Assembly: GCA_030546905.1 (NCBI GenBank)
Contig: JAUOPI010000006.1
Coordinates: 62,001-126,000, forward strand
DNA from: Granulosicoccaceae sp. 1_MG-2023
GTDB taxonomy: Bacteria > Pseudomonadota > Gammaproteobacteria > Granulosicoccales > Granulosicoccaceae
DNA length: 64,000 nt
Reading direction: 5' to 3'
Shown here piece after piece: positions 17,443 through 25,953 of the stretch (position 1 is its first letter; each line of letters starts with the position of its first letter). A model generated the notes under the pieces. It was given only the letters and a program-made list of their open reading frames with translations, had not been told where the DNA came from and made no database searches. Position numbers and translations under genes: made by a program.

Positions 17443-17456
17443 GCAGGGTGGGGCAG

Positions 17457-17840
17457 TCAGCAGTCGTCGGTGGTTTTGCCGGGCTGCTCGTTCAGATAGC
17501 GGACAAAGCGGTTTTTCTCGTCCACCAGTATGGCTTTGGCGGGGATTGCGTCTTCATCGGTCAGCATAAAGGCCATAATAATGACCTCGTCGCCGGGTTT
17601 GATCAGGTGTGCGGCAGCGCCGTTCATTTCGATCGCACCGCTGTGGGCTTCGCCGGCGATGATATAGGTTTCAAGACGTGCCCCGGAGGTGTTGCTGACG
17701 ACCAGCACGCGCTCGTGTGGTCTGAGGTCGCATTTGTCCAGCAGGGCCGAGTCAATGGTGATACTGCCGACGTAGTTCAGGTCAGCGCGGGTGATGGTCG
17801 CCTTGTGAATTTTGGCGTGCATCAAAGAGCGTAATTTCAT
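17457..17840 (-). CDS. panD: Aspartate 1-decarboxylase
   Basis: Pyruvoyl enzyme making beta-alanine from aspartate for pantothenate synthesis. It has 127 residues, the family length. LNYVGSITIDSALLD contains the Gly-Ser pair that self-cleaves to give the pyruvoyl group. The early MHAKIHKATITRADL segment and NGAAAHLIKPGDEVIIMAF are also conserved. The other pantothenate genes panB and panC are not nearby; panE lies at 43793. It may be the last gene of the dgcN-dgcA-aminotransferase run, 99 bases downstream. Confidence 0.97.
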   Translation of the reverse strand: MKLRSLMHAKIHKATITRADLNYVGSITIDSALLDKCDLRPHERVLVVSNTSGARLETYIIAGEAHSGAIEMNGAAAHLIKPGDEVIIMAFMLTDEDAIPAKAILVDEKNRFVRYLNEQPGKTTDDC

Positions 17841-17939
17841 ATCCGGATTCGCATTGCGTGGCCGCCGGGGCGGCCGGGTTCAATAAAGTCAGGGCAGGCA
17901 TTATCCGGCTAAACCGCGCAGTCGGCAAACCGGCCCCGC

Positions 17940-18797
17940 TCAGGAGGCCATTTTTTCCCGTGCCGCGGCAATATAGAGCTCGCGCAGGCGCCGCGCCAGC
18001 GGACCGGGTTTGCCGTCGGCGACCGGCTGATCATTGACCGCGACAACCGGCCAGCAAAAGCTCGATGCCGAGGTGATAAAAGCCTCCCGCGCCGTGGCAA
18101 TTTCCGCTTCGCTGAAGCTGCGCTCCTCAATCTGCAGACCTTCTTCGCGGGCTAGTGCCAGCAGCGCCGCGCGGGTGCAGCCGGCGAGAATATCGTGACC
18201 GAGTTTATGGGTCACAATGGTGTTGTCGGGGGTGACGATATAGGCGTTATTCGACGTGCCTTCGGTGATGGCGCCGTTCTCCACCAGCCAGGCATCATCG
18301 GCGCCGGCGTCCCGTGCCGCCACCTTGGCCATACAGGCGTAAAGCAGGTTGGTGGTCTTGATATCGCGGCGGTGCCAGCGCAGGTCCGGCAGGGTGATCA
18401 CACGGATACCGTCGCGCGCCTGAGGCGCATTCAGCAGATCCATGGCCTGGGTAAAGGCCACCACGGTGGTGGCTGAATCGGGTTGCCAGGCAAAGCCGCG
18501 GTCGGCGGCGGTGCGGCTGATTTGCAGGTAAATCAGGCCCTCCTGAAGCTGATTCTTATCCCGCAGGGTGCGCAGAATCTGCAGGATTTGTTCATCATCG
18601 CAAGGGCGCTGCATGCGCAGCTCGCCGAGGGAACGATCCAGCCGGGCCAGATGGCCGGCTGCGTCGATCAGCTTGCCGTCGAGCACGGTACACACTTCGT
18701 AGATCGCGTCGGCAAACAGAAAACCGCGGTCGAACACCGACACGCGGGCCTGTGTTTCGGGAACATAATCGCCATTGACATAAACAGTGCGGGACAT
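17940..18797 (-). CDS. dat: D-amino-acid transaminase (fold-type IV)
   Basis: A PLP enzyme of 285 residues predicted to exchange amino groups between D-alanine and 2-oxoglutarate, giving D-glutamate and pyruvate. The N-terminus YVNGDYVPETQARVSVFDRG and the lysine motif RRDIKTTNLLYACMAK match class IV aminotransferases, with DIKxxNLL favouring D-amino-acid over branched-chain enzymes. ENGAITEGTSNNAYIV is the phosphate-cup region. The ATG at 18797 follows AAGGAG. It lies 46 bases after dgcA on the same strand. A 4-amino-4-deoxychorismate lyase is the main alternative; the context favours the D-amino-acid role. Confidence 0.85.
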   Translation of the reverse strand: MSRTVYVNGDYVPETQARVSVFDRGFLFADAIYEVCTVLDGKLIDAAGHLARLDRSLGELRMQRPCDDEQILQILRTLRDKNQLQEGLIYLQISRTAADRGFAWQPDSATTVVAFTQAMDLLNAPQARDGIRVITLPDLRWHRRDIKTTNLLYACMAKVAARDAGADDAWLVENGAITEGTSNNAYIVTPDNTIVTHKLGHDILAGCTRAALLALAREEGLQIEERSFSEAEIATAREAFITSASSFCWPVVAVNDQPVADGKPGPLARRLRELYIAAAREKMAS

Positions 18798-18843
18798 GGG
18801 AGAACTCCTTGAATTCAGTCGCTTGTGACGCGGAACGGGCCGC

Positions 18844-19824
18844 TCAGCCCCAGAGCGCCGCCGGGGCAGGATACATGGTGCTGCCCTCAAAGCGGATGCC
18901 GGGCTCGCGGTCGCGGGCCAGTAACAGCGGGCCGTCCAGATCGACCACGGTGCTCATTTGCCCGATCAGCATGGCCGGGGCCATGGCCAGCGAGCTGCCG
19001 ACCATGCAGCCGGTCATAATCTGCAGGCCCGCGGCTTTGGCCGCTTGCGCCAGCACCAGGGCTTCGGTCAGGCCGCCGGTTTTATCGAGTTTGATATTGA
19101 CCATATCGTAGCGTCCGGCCAGCTGCGCCAGGGTGCTGCTGTCGTGGCAGCTTTCATCGGCGCAGACCGGCACCGGATGGGGCACGTCGGCCAGCGCCTC
19201 ATCCTGATCGGCCGGCAGGGGCTGTTCGATCATGCTGACGCCGAGGGCGGCCAGGGCTTCGCTGAAGGGGACCAGCTGATCGACTGACCAGCCTTCGTTG
19301 GCATCGACAATAATCTGTGCCCCGGGCGCGCCTTCGCGCACCGCCTGCACCCGTTCCAGGTCACCGTCGCCGGCCAGTTTGAGCTTCAGCAGCGGGCGTG
19401 TTGCCTCACGTGCGGCTTTTTCGCGCATGACCTGCGGCGTATCCAGCGACAGGGTATAGGCGGTCTGTAAAGGCTGCGGTTCGGCCAGTCCGGCCAGTTG
19501 CCAGACCGGCTGTCCGCTGCGCTTGGCCTCGAGATCCCAGAGTGCGCAGTCGAGCGCATTGCGCGCCGCGCCGGGCGGCATGGCGTTTTGCAGACCGCTG
19601 CGGTCAAGGCCGTTCGCCAGCGCGTTCTGCATATCGTGTATCTGCGCCATGACGCTGTCCACCGATTCGCCGTAACGGGCGTAGGGCACGCATTCGCCGC
19701 GCCCGCGGTGCTTGCCGTCGTCGAGCGTGACCGCCACCACATGGGCGGCGCGCTTGCTGCCGCGCGAGATGGTAAAGACTTCGCGCAGGGCGAAAGCCTC
19801 GCTGTCCAGTTGCAGGCGGATCAT
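18844..19824 (-). CDS. dgcA: N-acetyl-D-glutamate racemase DgcA / dipeptide epimerase family
   Basis: Enolase-superfamily enzyme of 326 residues. Catalytic features are LLKLKLAG (base Lys), IIVDANEGW (metal Asp), MIEQPLP (metal Glu), VCADES (metal Asp) and NIKLDKTGG (second base Lys). By sequence alone it could be an L-Ala-D/L-Glu epimerase. Its start overlaps the stop of a DUF1611 gene by four bases, the DgcN-DgcA arrangement reported for D-glutamate catabolism, where DgcN acetylates D-Glu and DgcA racemises N-acetyl-D-Glu. The adjacent D-amino-acid transaminase fits either role. Confidence 0.82.
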   Translation of the reverse strand: MIRLQLDSEAFALREVFTISRGSKRAAHVVAVTLDDGKHRGRGECVPYARYGESVDSVMAQIHDMQNALANGLDRSGLQNAMPPGAARNALDCALWDLEAKRSGQPVWQLAGLAEPQPLQTAYTLSLDTPQVMREKAAREATRPLLKLKLAGDGDLERVQAVREGAPGAQIIVDANEGWSVDQLVPFSEALAALGVSMIEQPLPADQDEALADVPHPVPVCADESCHDSSTLAQLAGRYDMVNIKLDKTGGLTEALVLAQAAKAAGLQIMTGCMVGSSLAMAPAMLIGQMSTVVDLDGPLLLARDREPGIRFEGSTMYPAPAALWG

Positions 19825-20822
19825 GCGTCTAACTGATCCACGATGGCATCAACCCCGGTGCGGACCGGATCGACTACCGGCAGACCGAAACGCTTGCCGG
19901 TCTCAAACAGAAACTCGTCGGCGGCATCATCGTCGAGGTTGGCGGTATTGACCGAGATACCGGCAAAGCGGGCTTTGGGGTTGGTCAGTCTGGCCATTTG
20001 CAGCGAGAGCTTCATCACGTCCTCCATATCCGGCACCGGATAGTCCGGCAGACCGCGCATATGTGTACGTGTGGGCTCGTGACAGAGCACCAGCGCATCG
20101 GGCTGGGCACCGTGAATCAGACCGGCGGTGACGCCGGCGAAGGAGGCGTGGTAGAGCGAGCCCTGACCTTCGATGATGTCCCAGTGATCGTCGTCGTTAT
20201 CCGGCGTCAGCCATTCCACCGCACCGGCGATAAAATCGGCGATCACCGCATCGACCGAGACCCCGGCGCCGCTGATCAGAATGCCGGTCTGGCCGGTGGC
20301 GCGGAAGGTGGCTTTGCGCTGGCGTTCGAGCAGGGCTTTTTCCAGTGCCAGAGCGGTGTACATCTTGCCGCAGGAGCAGTCGGTGCCGACCGGCAGCAGG
20401 CGTTTTCCGCTGCGTTTTTTGCCATTGGCCACAGAAAACGTCTGGGTCGGGTGACGCACATCGTGCAGGGCCAGGCCTTTCTGTGCGGCTTTTTGCGCCA
20501 GCGCGGGCACGTCGGCGAGCCGGTTGTGCAGACCGGCGGCCAGTTCCATGCCCGATTCCAGTGCGCTGTCGAGCACCGAGACCCAGCTATCGCTGATAAT
20601 GCCGCCGCGGTTGGCCACGCCGACGACCAGCGTGCCGGCACCGGCCGCCGCCGCTTCGGCGACCGTCATATCGGTCAGGCCGAGATCAGCCTGACAGCCG
20701 TCCATGCGCAGTTGACCGACGGCAAATTGCGGGCGCCAGTCACGGATGCCTTTGGCGACCTTGGCCGCGAGCGCGTCGGGAGCGTCACCCAGAAAAAGGA
20801 GATAGGGCGTTTTCAGTTGCAT
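19821..20822 (-). CDS. dgcN: D-glutamate N-acetyltransferase DgcN (DUF1611)
   Basis: A 333-residue DUF1611/COG3367 protein. The ATG at 20822 begins MQLKTPYLLFLGD. It has a Rossmann-like N-terminal domain (LVVGVANRGGIISDSW), then the P-loop-like segment LLPVGTDCSCGKMYTALALE near residue 140, and IIEGQGSLYHASFAGVTAGLIHG near residue 225, all conserved in the family. DUF1611 members next to a DgcA-like racemase have been reported as D-glutamate N-acetyltransferases. Coupling by a four-base overlap with dgcA supports that role. I saw no adjacent DgcR-type regulator. Confidence 0.82.
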   Translation of the reverse strand: MQLKTPYLLFLGDAPDALAAKVAKGIRDWRPQFAVGQLRMDGCQADLGLTDMTVAEAAAAGAGTLVVGVANRGGIISDSWVSVLDSALESGMELAAGLHNRLADVPALAQKAAQKGLALHDVRHPTQTFSVANGKKRSGKRLLPVGTDCSCGKMYTALALEKALLERQRKATFRATGQTGILISGAGVSVDAVIADFIAGAVEWLTPDNDDDHWDIIEGQGSLYHASFAGVTAGLIHGAQPDALVLCHEPTRTHMRGLPDYPVPDMEDVMKLSLQMARLTNPKARFAGISVNTANLDDDAADEFLFETGKRFGLPVVDPVRTGVDAIVDQLDA

Positions 20823-20896
20823 AGGTGCGGTTCCTGATAGGCGATGCCTCATCATCGCGCAGAATTTTCTGCACGGCAAGCGAGCCCGGCGGCGGC

Positions 20897-21316
20897 TTAG
20901 TCGTCGGGCCTGATGCGCCCGCGGGCGGCCTTTTTTTGCCCGTGGCGGGTCTTGCTGTCGAGCCGGCGGCGCACCGCCGATTTACCCGGCCGGGTCGGGC
21001 GGCGCTTTTTTTCGGTCTTGCCGGCGCTGTCGATCAGTGCTGCCAGACGTGCATAGGCATCGGCCAGATTCTGTTCGCGGGTGCGGTGGCTCTGGGCTTT
21101 GATCACCACCACGCCGTCATCGGTGATGCGCTGGTCGCGGCGGCTCAGCAGGCGCGACTTGTAGTGTTCCGGCAGCGAGGAGGCGCGGATATCAAAGCGC
21201 AGGTGAATGGCTGAGGAGACTTTGTTGACGTTTTGTCCGCCGGCACCCTGAGCCCGGATGGCGCTGATACTGACCTCATGGTCGGCAAGGCGGATCTGGT
21301 CGTTAATGCGGATCAT
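20897..21316 (-). CDS. arfB: Ribosome-rescue peptidyl-tRNA hydrolase ArfB (YaeJ)
   Basis: A 139-residue codon-independent release factor that frees peptides from stalled ribosomes. ISAIRAQGAGGQNVNKVSSAIHLRFD holds the catalytic GGQ, about residue 27. The basic tail (EKKRRPTRPGKSAVRRRLDSK through GQKKAARGRIRP) is the part that lies in the empty mRNA channel. Length matches ArfB and it lacks the codon-recognition domain of RF1/RF2. The ATG at 21316 was chosen over in-frame upstream starts that lack similarity. It is divergent from the acetyltransferase at 21353. Confidence 0.95.
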   Translation of the reverse strand: MIRINDQIRLADHEVSISAIRAQGAGGQNVNKVSSAIHLRFDIRASSLPEHYKSRLLSRRDQRITDDGVVVIKAQSHRTREQNLADAYARLAALIDSAGKTEKKRRPTRPGKSAVRRRLDSKTRHGQKKAARGRIRPDD

Positions 21317-21352
21317 GGTTGGCTGATTCCTGCTTGCACAAAAGGCCCGCAG

Positions 21353-21886
21353 ATGGCAAAAGATGCGCTGGATTGTCCCACAGCCGGAGCCATGGACCAA
21401 ACCACAACAAGCCCGCAGGCACAAAATGCCGCCGCCTGGCAGCTGCGTTTGCTGCACGGGCCGGATGCGCAGTTTTGCGCGTTGATCGCACAGCTCGATG
21501 AGTTGATGAATTCACTTTACCCGCCCGAAGCCAATCAACTGATTGCACCTGAGGCGCTGTTCCAATCGCATATCCGTGTTCAGGGCTTGTATTTTGGCCC
21601 GCGGCTGGCCGGTTGTGTGGCGGTGCTTATGCATCAGGATTATGCGGAGATCAAACGCTTTGTGGTGGATCGGGAGTTTCGTGGTTGCGGAGCCGGTAAG
21701 CGTCTCCTGCGCGAGGCGCTGGCGCTGAGCCGGCAGGCGGGCAAAACGCTGGTGCGTTTGGAGAGCGGGCGGCTTCAGCCGGCGGCCAACCGGCTGTACA
21801 GGGCATTCGGTTTCGAACCCTGCGGGCCTTTCGGCGCTTATCCGGATCATCCGGACAGCGTGTTTATGCAGTTGCGCTGCGGCTGA
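21353..21886 (+). CDS. GNAT family N-acetyltransferase
   Basis: A 177-residue acetyl-CoA-dependent acyltransferase of unknown substrate. The core motif A is AEIKRFVVDREFRGCGAGKRLLREAL, followed by LVRLESGRLQPAANRLYRAFGFEPCGPF. This resembles small GNATs annotated as amino-acid or amine acetyltransferases. The ATG at 21353 has an AAAGG site 7 bases upstream; a later ATG at 21392 is a weaker alternative. It converges on the HDOD-GGDEF gene. Confidence 0.85.
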   Translation: MAKDALDCPTAGAMDQTTTSPQAQNAAAWQLRLLHGPDAQFCALIAQLDELMNSLYPPEANQLIAPEALFQSHIRVQGLYFGPRLAGCVAVLMHQDYAEIKRFVVDREFRGCGAGKRLLREALALSRQAGKTLVRLESGRLQPAANRLYRAFGFEPCGPFGAYPDHPDSVFMQLRCG

Positions 21887-21945
21887 AAAAGAACCGCGCT
21901 CAGGCGCGCGGCGGGCCAGGGGAAAACAGCCGTAAACAGGCTTTC

Positions 21946-23463
21946 TCAGGAGCCGGTCAGCATCATCGGTGTGATGCGTTCCTCCCGTGAGAAAAGACAA
22001 TAGCGGTTGCCGTCATTGCGGCGAGCTTCGTACAGCGCTTCTTCGACGTTGCTGAGCAATTGCTCCGGCTTGTTGTAGTAACTCTCGCCATAGCAAACGG
22101 CGGCGCCGACGCAGATATCCTGGGTGATTTGCTTGCCGTTGGGCAGAATCAGCGGGGTTTCACTGAACTTGCTGAGCAGACGCTGGCAGGCGATTTCCAT
22201 CCCGTGTTTGTCGATGCCGGGCAGCAGGACGGCGAATTCCTCGCTGCAGAAGCGGCTGCAGGTGTCGGTGTCACGCATGGTTTGTTCGAGCAGCGCGGCA
22301 ATATGGCGCAGCATGGCATCGGTAGTGCCGGTGCCATAGTTGGCATTGAGCTGTGAGAACTCCCGCGGCGAGAGCAGAATCACGCCCAGTGGCCATTCGT
22401 ATTTGCGTGAGTTTTCAAATTCCTGGGCCAGCAGTTTTTTGAAAAACGTGCGGTTGGCCAGACCGGTGGCCGGATCGCGGTCGGCCGTGCCCGGCACGGC
22501 CGGATTGCTGTCGGTGGCCTGCTTGTCCTTACCCGGGGCATCGTGGGAGAGGTTGCGCATAATCAGAATTTCCTTGGCCTGCGCCATGATTTCATCGGCC
22601 AGCGTGGAGTCATACAGTTCGATATCGAACATCGAGGCCATGTCGGTGAAATTGGCGGTCACCGTATCGATAATTTCGTGGAACTCGTCGTTGCTGGTGC
22701 TGAGAAAACCACTGATGGTTTTGACGGCGTAGTTCAGGCAACGGTCGATCTCGCCGGCGACGAAAATATCAGCCAGTATTGAGGCGGCCGCGACACAGCG
22801 GGAAATGCTGCTGAGATTGCGCTGGTCGGCCTGATCCATTGACTGATGACTTTTGGCGATAGGGTCGATAATGGCCTGCGGTAGATTCCATTCATTCAGC
22901 AGCCAGGCGCCGACCATCGCGTGATCTTCACCGAGATACTCCAGCTCGCGCTGGCACAGGGCCCTGTGTGAGAGCTCTTTACCGTGCATATCGCGGTAGA
23001 TTTCCGGGCTTGCCTTATCCAGCGCGATCACGCCGATGTCCTGCAGCAGGCCGATCAGAAACAGACTGTCTTTGGAGACCTCGGCGTAGCGCCGGCCGAA
23101 TTCCTGACACAGCAGCGCCGAGGCCAGCGAGCGTTTCCAGTATTCGTTGTAGTCGAGGCCGTTGCCGCGTCTGCCGGAGGAGTTTTTCAGGGAAAAGCTC
23201 AGTGCGATATTGAGCGTGCCTTCGATACCGAACAGCAAAATTGCCTGGCGCAGGTTCTCCACTTTGCGCTGGCGGGCATAGAGCGGCGAATTGGCCATTC
23301 TCAACAGCTTGGCGCTGAGTGCCGGGTCGATACTGACCGCATCGGCCACATCGCCCAGTGTCGAGGCAGATGAGGCGCTTAATTCAATAATCCGCGCGGC
23401 TACTGCCGGAGGGCTGGGCAAATTGGTACATCCGCGCAGAAGCGTTGATAATTTATCATCCAT
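21946..23463 (-). CDS. HDOD-GGDEF signalling protein with degenerate GGDEF
   Basis: A 505-residue protein. About residues 10-215 form an HDOD domain (LPSPPAVAARIIEL, SIDPALSAKLLRMANSPLY, LLQDIGVIALDK). The C-terminal third (from about residue 330) is a GGDEF domain. The signature reads CSEEF instead of GGDEF/GGEEF, and the metal-binding segment reads LLSPREFSQLNANYG instead of the usual DxDxFK, so cyclase activity is unlikely. The RxxD inhibitory site is kept as RDTD, five residues before CSEEF. This pattern fits a c-di-GMP receptor. It opens a block of six signalling genes. Confidence 0.9.
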   Translation of the reverse strand: MDDKLSTLLRGCTNLPSPPAVAARIIELSASSASTLGDVADAVSIDPALSAKLLRMANSPLYARQRKVENLRQAILLFGIEGTLNIALSFSLKNSSGRRGNGLDYNEYWKRSLASALLCQEFGRRYAEVSKDSLFLIGLLQDIGVIALDKASPEIYRDMHGKELSHRALCQRELEYLGEDHAMVGAWLLNEWNLPQAIIDPIAKSHQSMDQADQRNLSSISRCVAAASILADIFVAGEIDRCLNYAVKTISGFLSTSNDEFHEIIDTVTANFTDMASMFDIELYDSTLADEIMAQAKEILIMRNLSHDAPGKDKQATDSNPAVPGTADRDPATGLANRTFFKKLLAQEFENSRKYEWPLGVILLSPREFSQLNANYGTGTTDAMLRHIAALLEQTMRDTDTCSRFCSEEFAVLLPGIDKHGMEIACQRLLSKFSETPLILPNGKQITQDICVGAAVCYGESYYNKPEQLLSNVEEALYEARRNDGNRYCLFSREERITPMMLTGS

Positions 23464-23742
23464 AACTGAGGCAATCCGTTCCGTGGAGCGACGATCAGGT
23501 CTAAGCGTTCTAGAAATCTATAGCGGCATTGTGTCAATAGTCTTTACATACACTTGCAGGTGATGCATTTACCTACTGCGCGCATTTTTATCGTGCTAAC
23601 CTTCTATTACTTAAGCGGGTAGCGCAGGCGTCGATAACATGCCATAGGGTAAATGATGGTGCTTGCAGAAAGTTGTACATATCCGCGGGACTGAGCAGGC
23701 CGGCCGCATTGTCGGTCTTAAATCCACAGGGACGTTTTCACA
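23464..23742. other. Divergent intergenic region between HDOD-GGDEF and EAL-HDOD genes
   Basis: 279 bases, with an AT-rich centre around 23500-23620 that probably holds promoters in both directions. I see no clear operator or small gene. Confidence 0.5.
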
Positions 23743-24954
23743 ATGGCAGAATTTTTTATCGGTCGTCAGCCGATCCTTGATCGTGATATGCAGTTGTATG
23801 CCTATGAACTGCTTTTCCGTAGCGGTCAGCAGGGTAATCAGGCAGGCACGCCCGACGATGATTTCGCCACCTCACAGGTTATTACCACCGCCTTTACCGA
23901 TATCGGTCTGGACAAACTGGTACGGGATAAGTTCGCCTTTGTTAACGTGCCTTACCGTTTTATCGTCGAACCGGATTTGTTGCCGATGGACCCGGATCAG
24001 GTGGTGCTGGAATTGCTCGAATCGGTGCAGATTGATGACGCGGTGGTCGCCGGCATTGAAACCCTGCACAAGCGCGGATTTACCATTGCCCTGGATGATT
24101 TTATCTACAGCAGGGACTACGACCGCGTCCTGCCGTATGTCGATCTGATTAAAATCGATATCACGCAGTTTCCGCCCGAACAATGGGCTACCGAGGTGGC
24201 CCGTGCGAGACACTACGGTTGCCGGGTGCTGGCGGAAAAGGTCGAGACCCAGGAAGAATACGCGCGGCTGCGGGCGCTCAAGGTGGATTATTATCAGGGC
24301 TATTTCTTTGCCCGCCCTTCAGTCGTCGCAGGGCAGCGGATTGCCTCCAGCAAACTCAGCTTATTACAACTCCTGGCTGGTATTAATGATCCGGATATTG
24401 AGCTTGAGGAACTGCAGCGTCTGATCAGCAAGGACGTGGGCATCAGTGTCAAATCCCTGAACTACGTCAACTCGGCGGCCAGCGGCCTGAACCGCAAAGT
24501 CGAATCCATTCACGAGGCGATCATCTATCTGGGACGCAATACCATCCGTAGCTGGGTGACGCTGATTATCATGGCCAGTGTGGATGACAAGCCCGATGAG
24601 CTGATGATTATGGCGCTGGTGCGGGCGAGGTTCTGTGAAATGCTGGCCGCCAGACTCGGCCGTGAACGTCAGGACCGGTATTTTACCGTCGGCTTGTTCT
24701 CCGTACTCGATTCCCTGTTGGATGCCCCGCTGGAAGAGATTATCGAACCCATGTCTTTACCCGGTTCGATGCAGAAGGCGCTGCTGCGCCATGAAGGCGA
24801 GAAAGGCGCCATGTTGCGACTGGCCATGGATATGGAATTCGGTTTTGCCGGCGATGAAGACTTTGCCGGTGTGGGTACGGACGAACTGGCGGATATGCAT
24901 CTTGAAGCCCTGAGCTGGGCGGATGATTCCTTTGCCGGCATGGCAATGCACTAG
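23743..24954 (+). CDS. EAL-HDOD signalling protein (YuxH/CdgJ type)
   Basis: A 403-residue protein. The N-terminal half is an EAL domain: FIGRQPILDRDMQLYAYELLFRS with YELLFR where EALLR usually stands, FVNVPYRF, VLELLES, FTIALDDFIYSRDY, VDLIKIDI, RVLAEKVET and YYQGYFFARP. Several metal ligands are kept, but the DDFGTG loop is replaced, as in family members regarded as inactive. The C-terminal half is HDOD (LQLLAGINDPDIELEELQRLISKDVGISVKSLNYVN). This EAL-HDOD order matches YuxH-type proteins such as Vibrio CdgJ. No signal peptide or membrane segment is visible. Confidence 0.9.
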   Translation: MAEFFIGRQPILDRDMQLYAYELLFRSGQQGNQAGTPDDDFATSQVITTAFTDIGLDKLVRDKFAFVNVPYRFIVEPDLLPMDPDQVVLELLESVQIDDAVVAGIETLHKRGFTIALDDFIYSRDYDRVLPYVDLIKIDITQFPPEQWATEVARARHYGCRVLAEKVETQEEYARLRALKVDYYQGYFFARPSVVAGQRIASSKLSLLQLLAGINDPDIELEELQRLISKDVGISVKSLNYVNSAASGLNRKVESIHEAIIYLGRNTIRSWVTLIIMASVDDKPDELMIMALVRARFCEMLAARLGRERQDRYFTVGLFSVLDSLLDAPLEEIIEPMSLPGSMQKALLRHEGEKGAMLRLAMDMEFGFAGDEDFAGVGTDELADMHLEALSWADDSFAGMAMH

Positions 24955-24972
24955 TCTGCAGGCCGCTTCAAT

Positions 24973-25024
24973 GCCGAAAAAAAAGCCACGTGGGTTTTCT
25001 CTCCCACGCGGCTTTTTTTTCGGC
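24973..25024. terminator. Bidirectional rho-independent terminator
   Basis: GCCGAAAAAAAAGCC at the left pairs with GGCTTTTTTTTCGGC at the right. The inner stem is CGTGGG/CCCACG around TTTTCTCT. Poly-A on one side and poly-T on the other let it stop transcripts from both converging genes, the EAL-HDOD gene and the HDOD gene ending at 25058. Confidence 0.95.
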
Positions 25025-25057
25025 TTGTTGTCGTGCGACTGAACGGTTCCGGCAGGC

Positions 25058-25948
25058 TTATTCGCCTGCCAGATAACTGTTGACCAGTTCTTGTAAGTCA
25101 TCGATGCGTGATTGCTGCGACCGGAGCAGTTCTACAAGACTGTCCCTGTCCACCTGAATCAGTCCGGCCTGCGCTAAATCGCCGGCCTCATCGGGACTGG
25201 CGTACATCAGTATATCGGCCAGTTTGGTGGCCAGACCGAGGGTGTGAATCAGCGCTTCGTCTTCGCCGCGGTAAGCGACATCGTTGTGGTAGCGCAGAGC
25301 ATTGGCCAGCGCTGCCGGCAGGCCCCAGGCGCCGGCCAGATGGCCGCTGACTTCGGCATAGCCGACACGGCAGTTGTGCTGCATCGCCGCTGACAGCGAG
25401 GGGATCTGCCGCTCGTCTTCACGGCTGTCTTTCAGGGCCGCCGAGGTAAGGATGGGAAAACGGTCCGCCAGCCAGAGCAGGCCGATATTGTGCAACAGAC
25501 CGACGGTCTGCAGCACCGGTATTTCGTCCTTGCCCAGTGCCGGCGAGAGGTCGCCGAGTTTGCGCGCCATGTCGGCCACCAGCAGCGCACTGAGCCAGTA
25601 GCGCTGACTGTCAAAGCCGCTGCAGCGTACCGGGTTGAAGGGCGAGGCAATCGACATCGCCAGGCAGACGCTGCGAATCAGGGTCAGCCCGAGTTTGCTG
25701 CAGGCCACTTCAAGGCTGGCGATCGGCACCACCGGTGCCGCCCAGGCGCTGTTGGCGAGAAAGATCAGACGGCTGCCGATGCTCGGAAAGCGGCTGATTT
25801 GCTCGTTCAGTTCCTGCAGACCGATATCCGCACTGGTCAGCGCCTTGAGCAGTTCCGGCACGCCGGCGGGCAGGGCGGGGATAGGCTCACCGTACTCTAT
25901 CGAGTCCAGCGGTGACGGCAGATCTGCGTGCGTCGCGTTCAGTGACAT
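25058..25948 (-). CDS. HDOD domain protein
   Basis: A 296-residue protein consisting mainly of one HDOD domain (IPALPAGVPELLKALTS, FLANSAWAA, IASLEVACSKLGLTLIRSVCLAMS, LLHNIGLLWLADRFP, HNCRVGYAEVSGHLAGAWGLP). The usual LLHDIG reads LLHNIG here. A short C-terminal helix (LLRSQQSRIDDLQELVNSYLAG) may allow self-association. HDOD proteins are non-enzymatic scaffolds in signal transduction. It starts 5 bases after the stop of the PAS-GGDEF-EAL gene and is surely co-translated with it. Confidence 0.9.
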   Translation of the reverse strand: MSLNATHADLPSPLDSIEYGEPIPALPAGVPELLKALTSADIGLQELNEQISRFPSIGSRLIFLANSAWAAPVVPIASLEVACSKLGLTLIRSVCLAMSIASPFNPVRCSGFDSQRYWLSALLVADMARKLGDLSPALGKDEIPVLQTVGLLHNIGLLWLADRFPILTSAALKDSREDERQIPSLSAAMQHNCRVGYAEVSGHLAGAWGLPAALANALRYHNDVAYRGEDEALIHTLGLATKLADILMYASPDEAGDLAQAGLIQVDRDSLVELLRSQQSRIDDLQELVNSYLAGE

Positions 25949-25953
25949 TGAGT

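Noticed and set aside
17850-17890. tRNA-like GGTTCAA segment
   Set aside because: No cloverleaf can be drawn around it and it sits in a short gap between coding genes.
24973-25024. Insertion-sequence end or attachment site
   Set aside because: The inverted repeat has paired A- and T-runs and lies between converging gene ends, so it is a bidirectional terminator.
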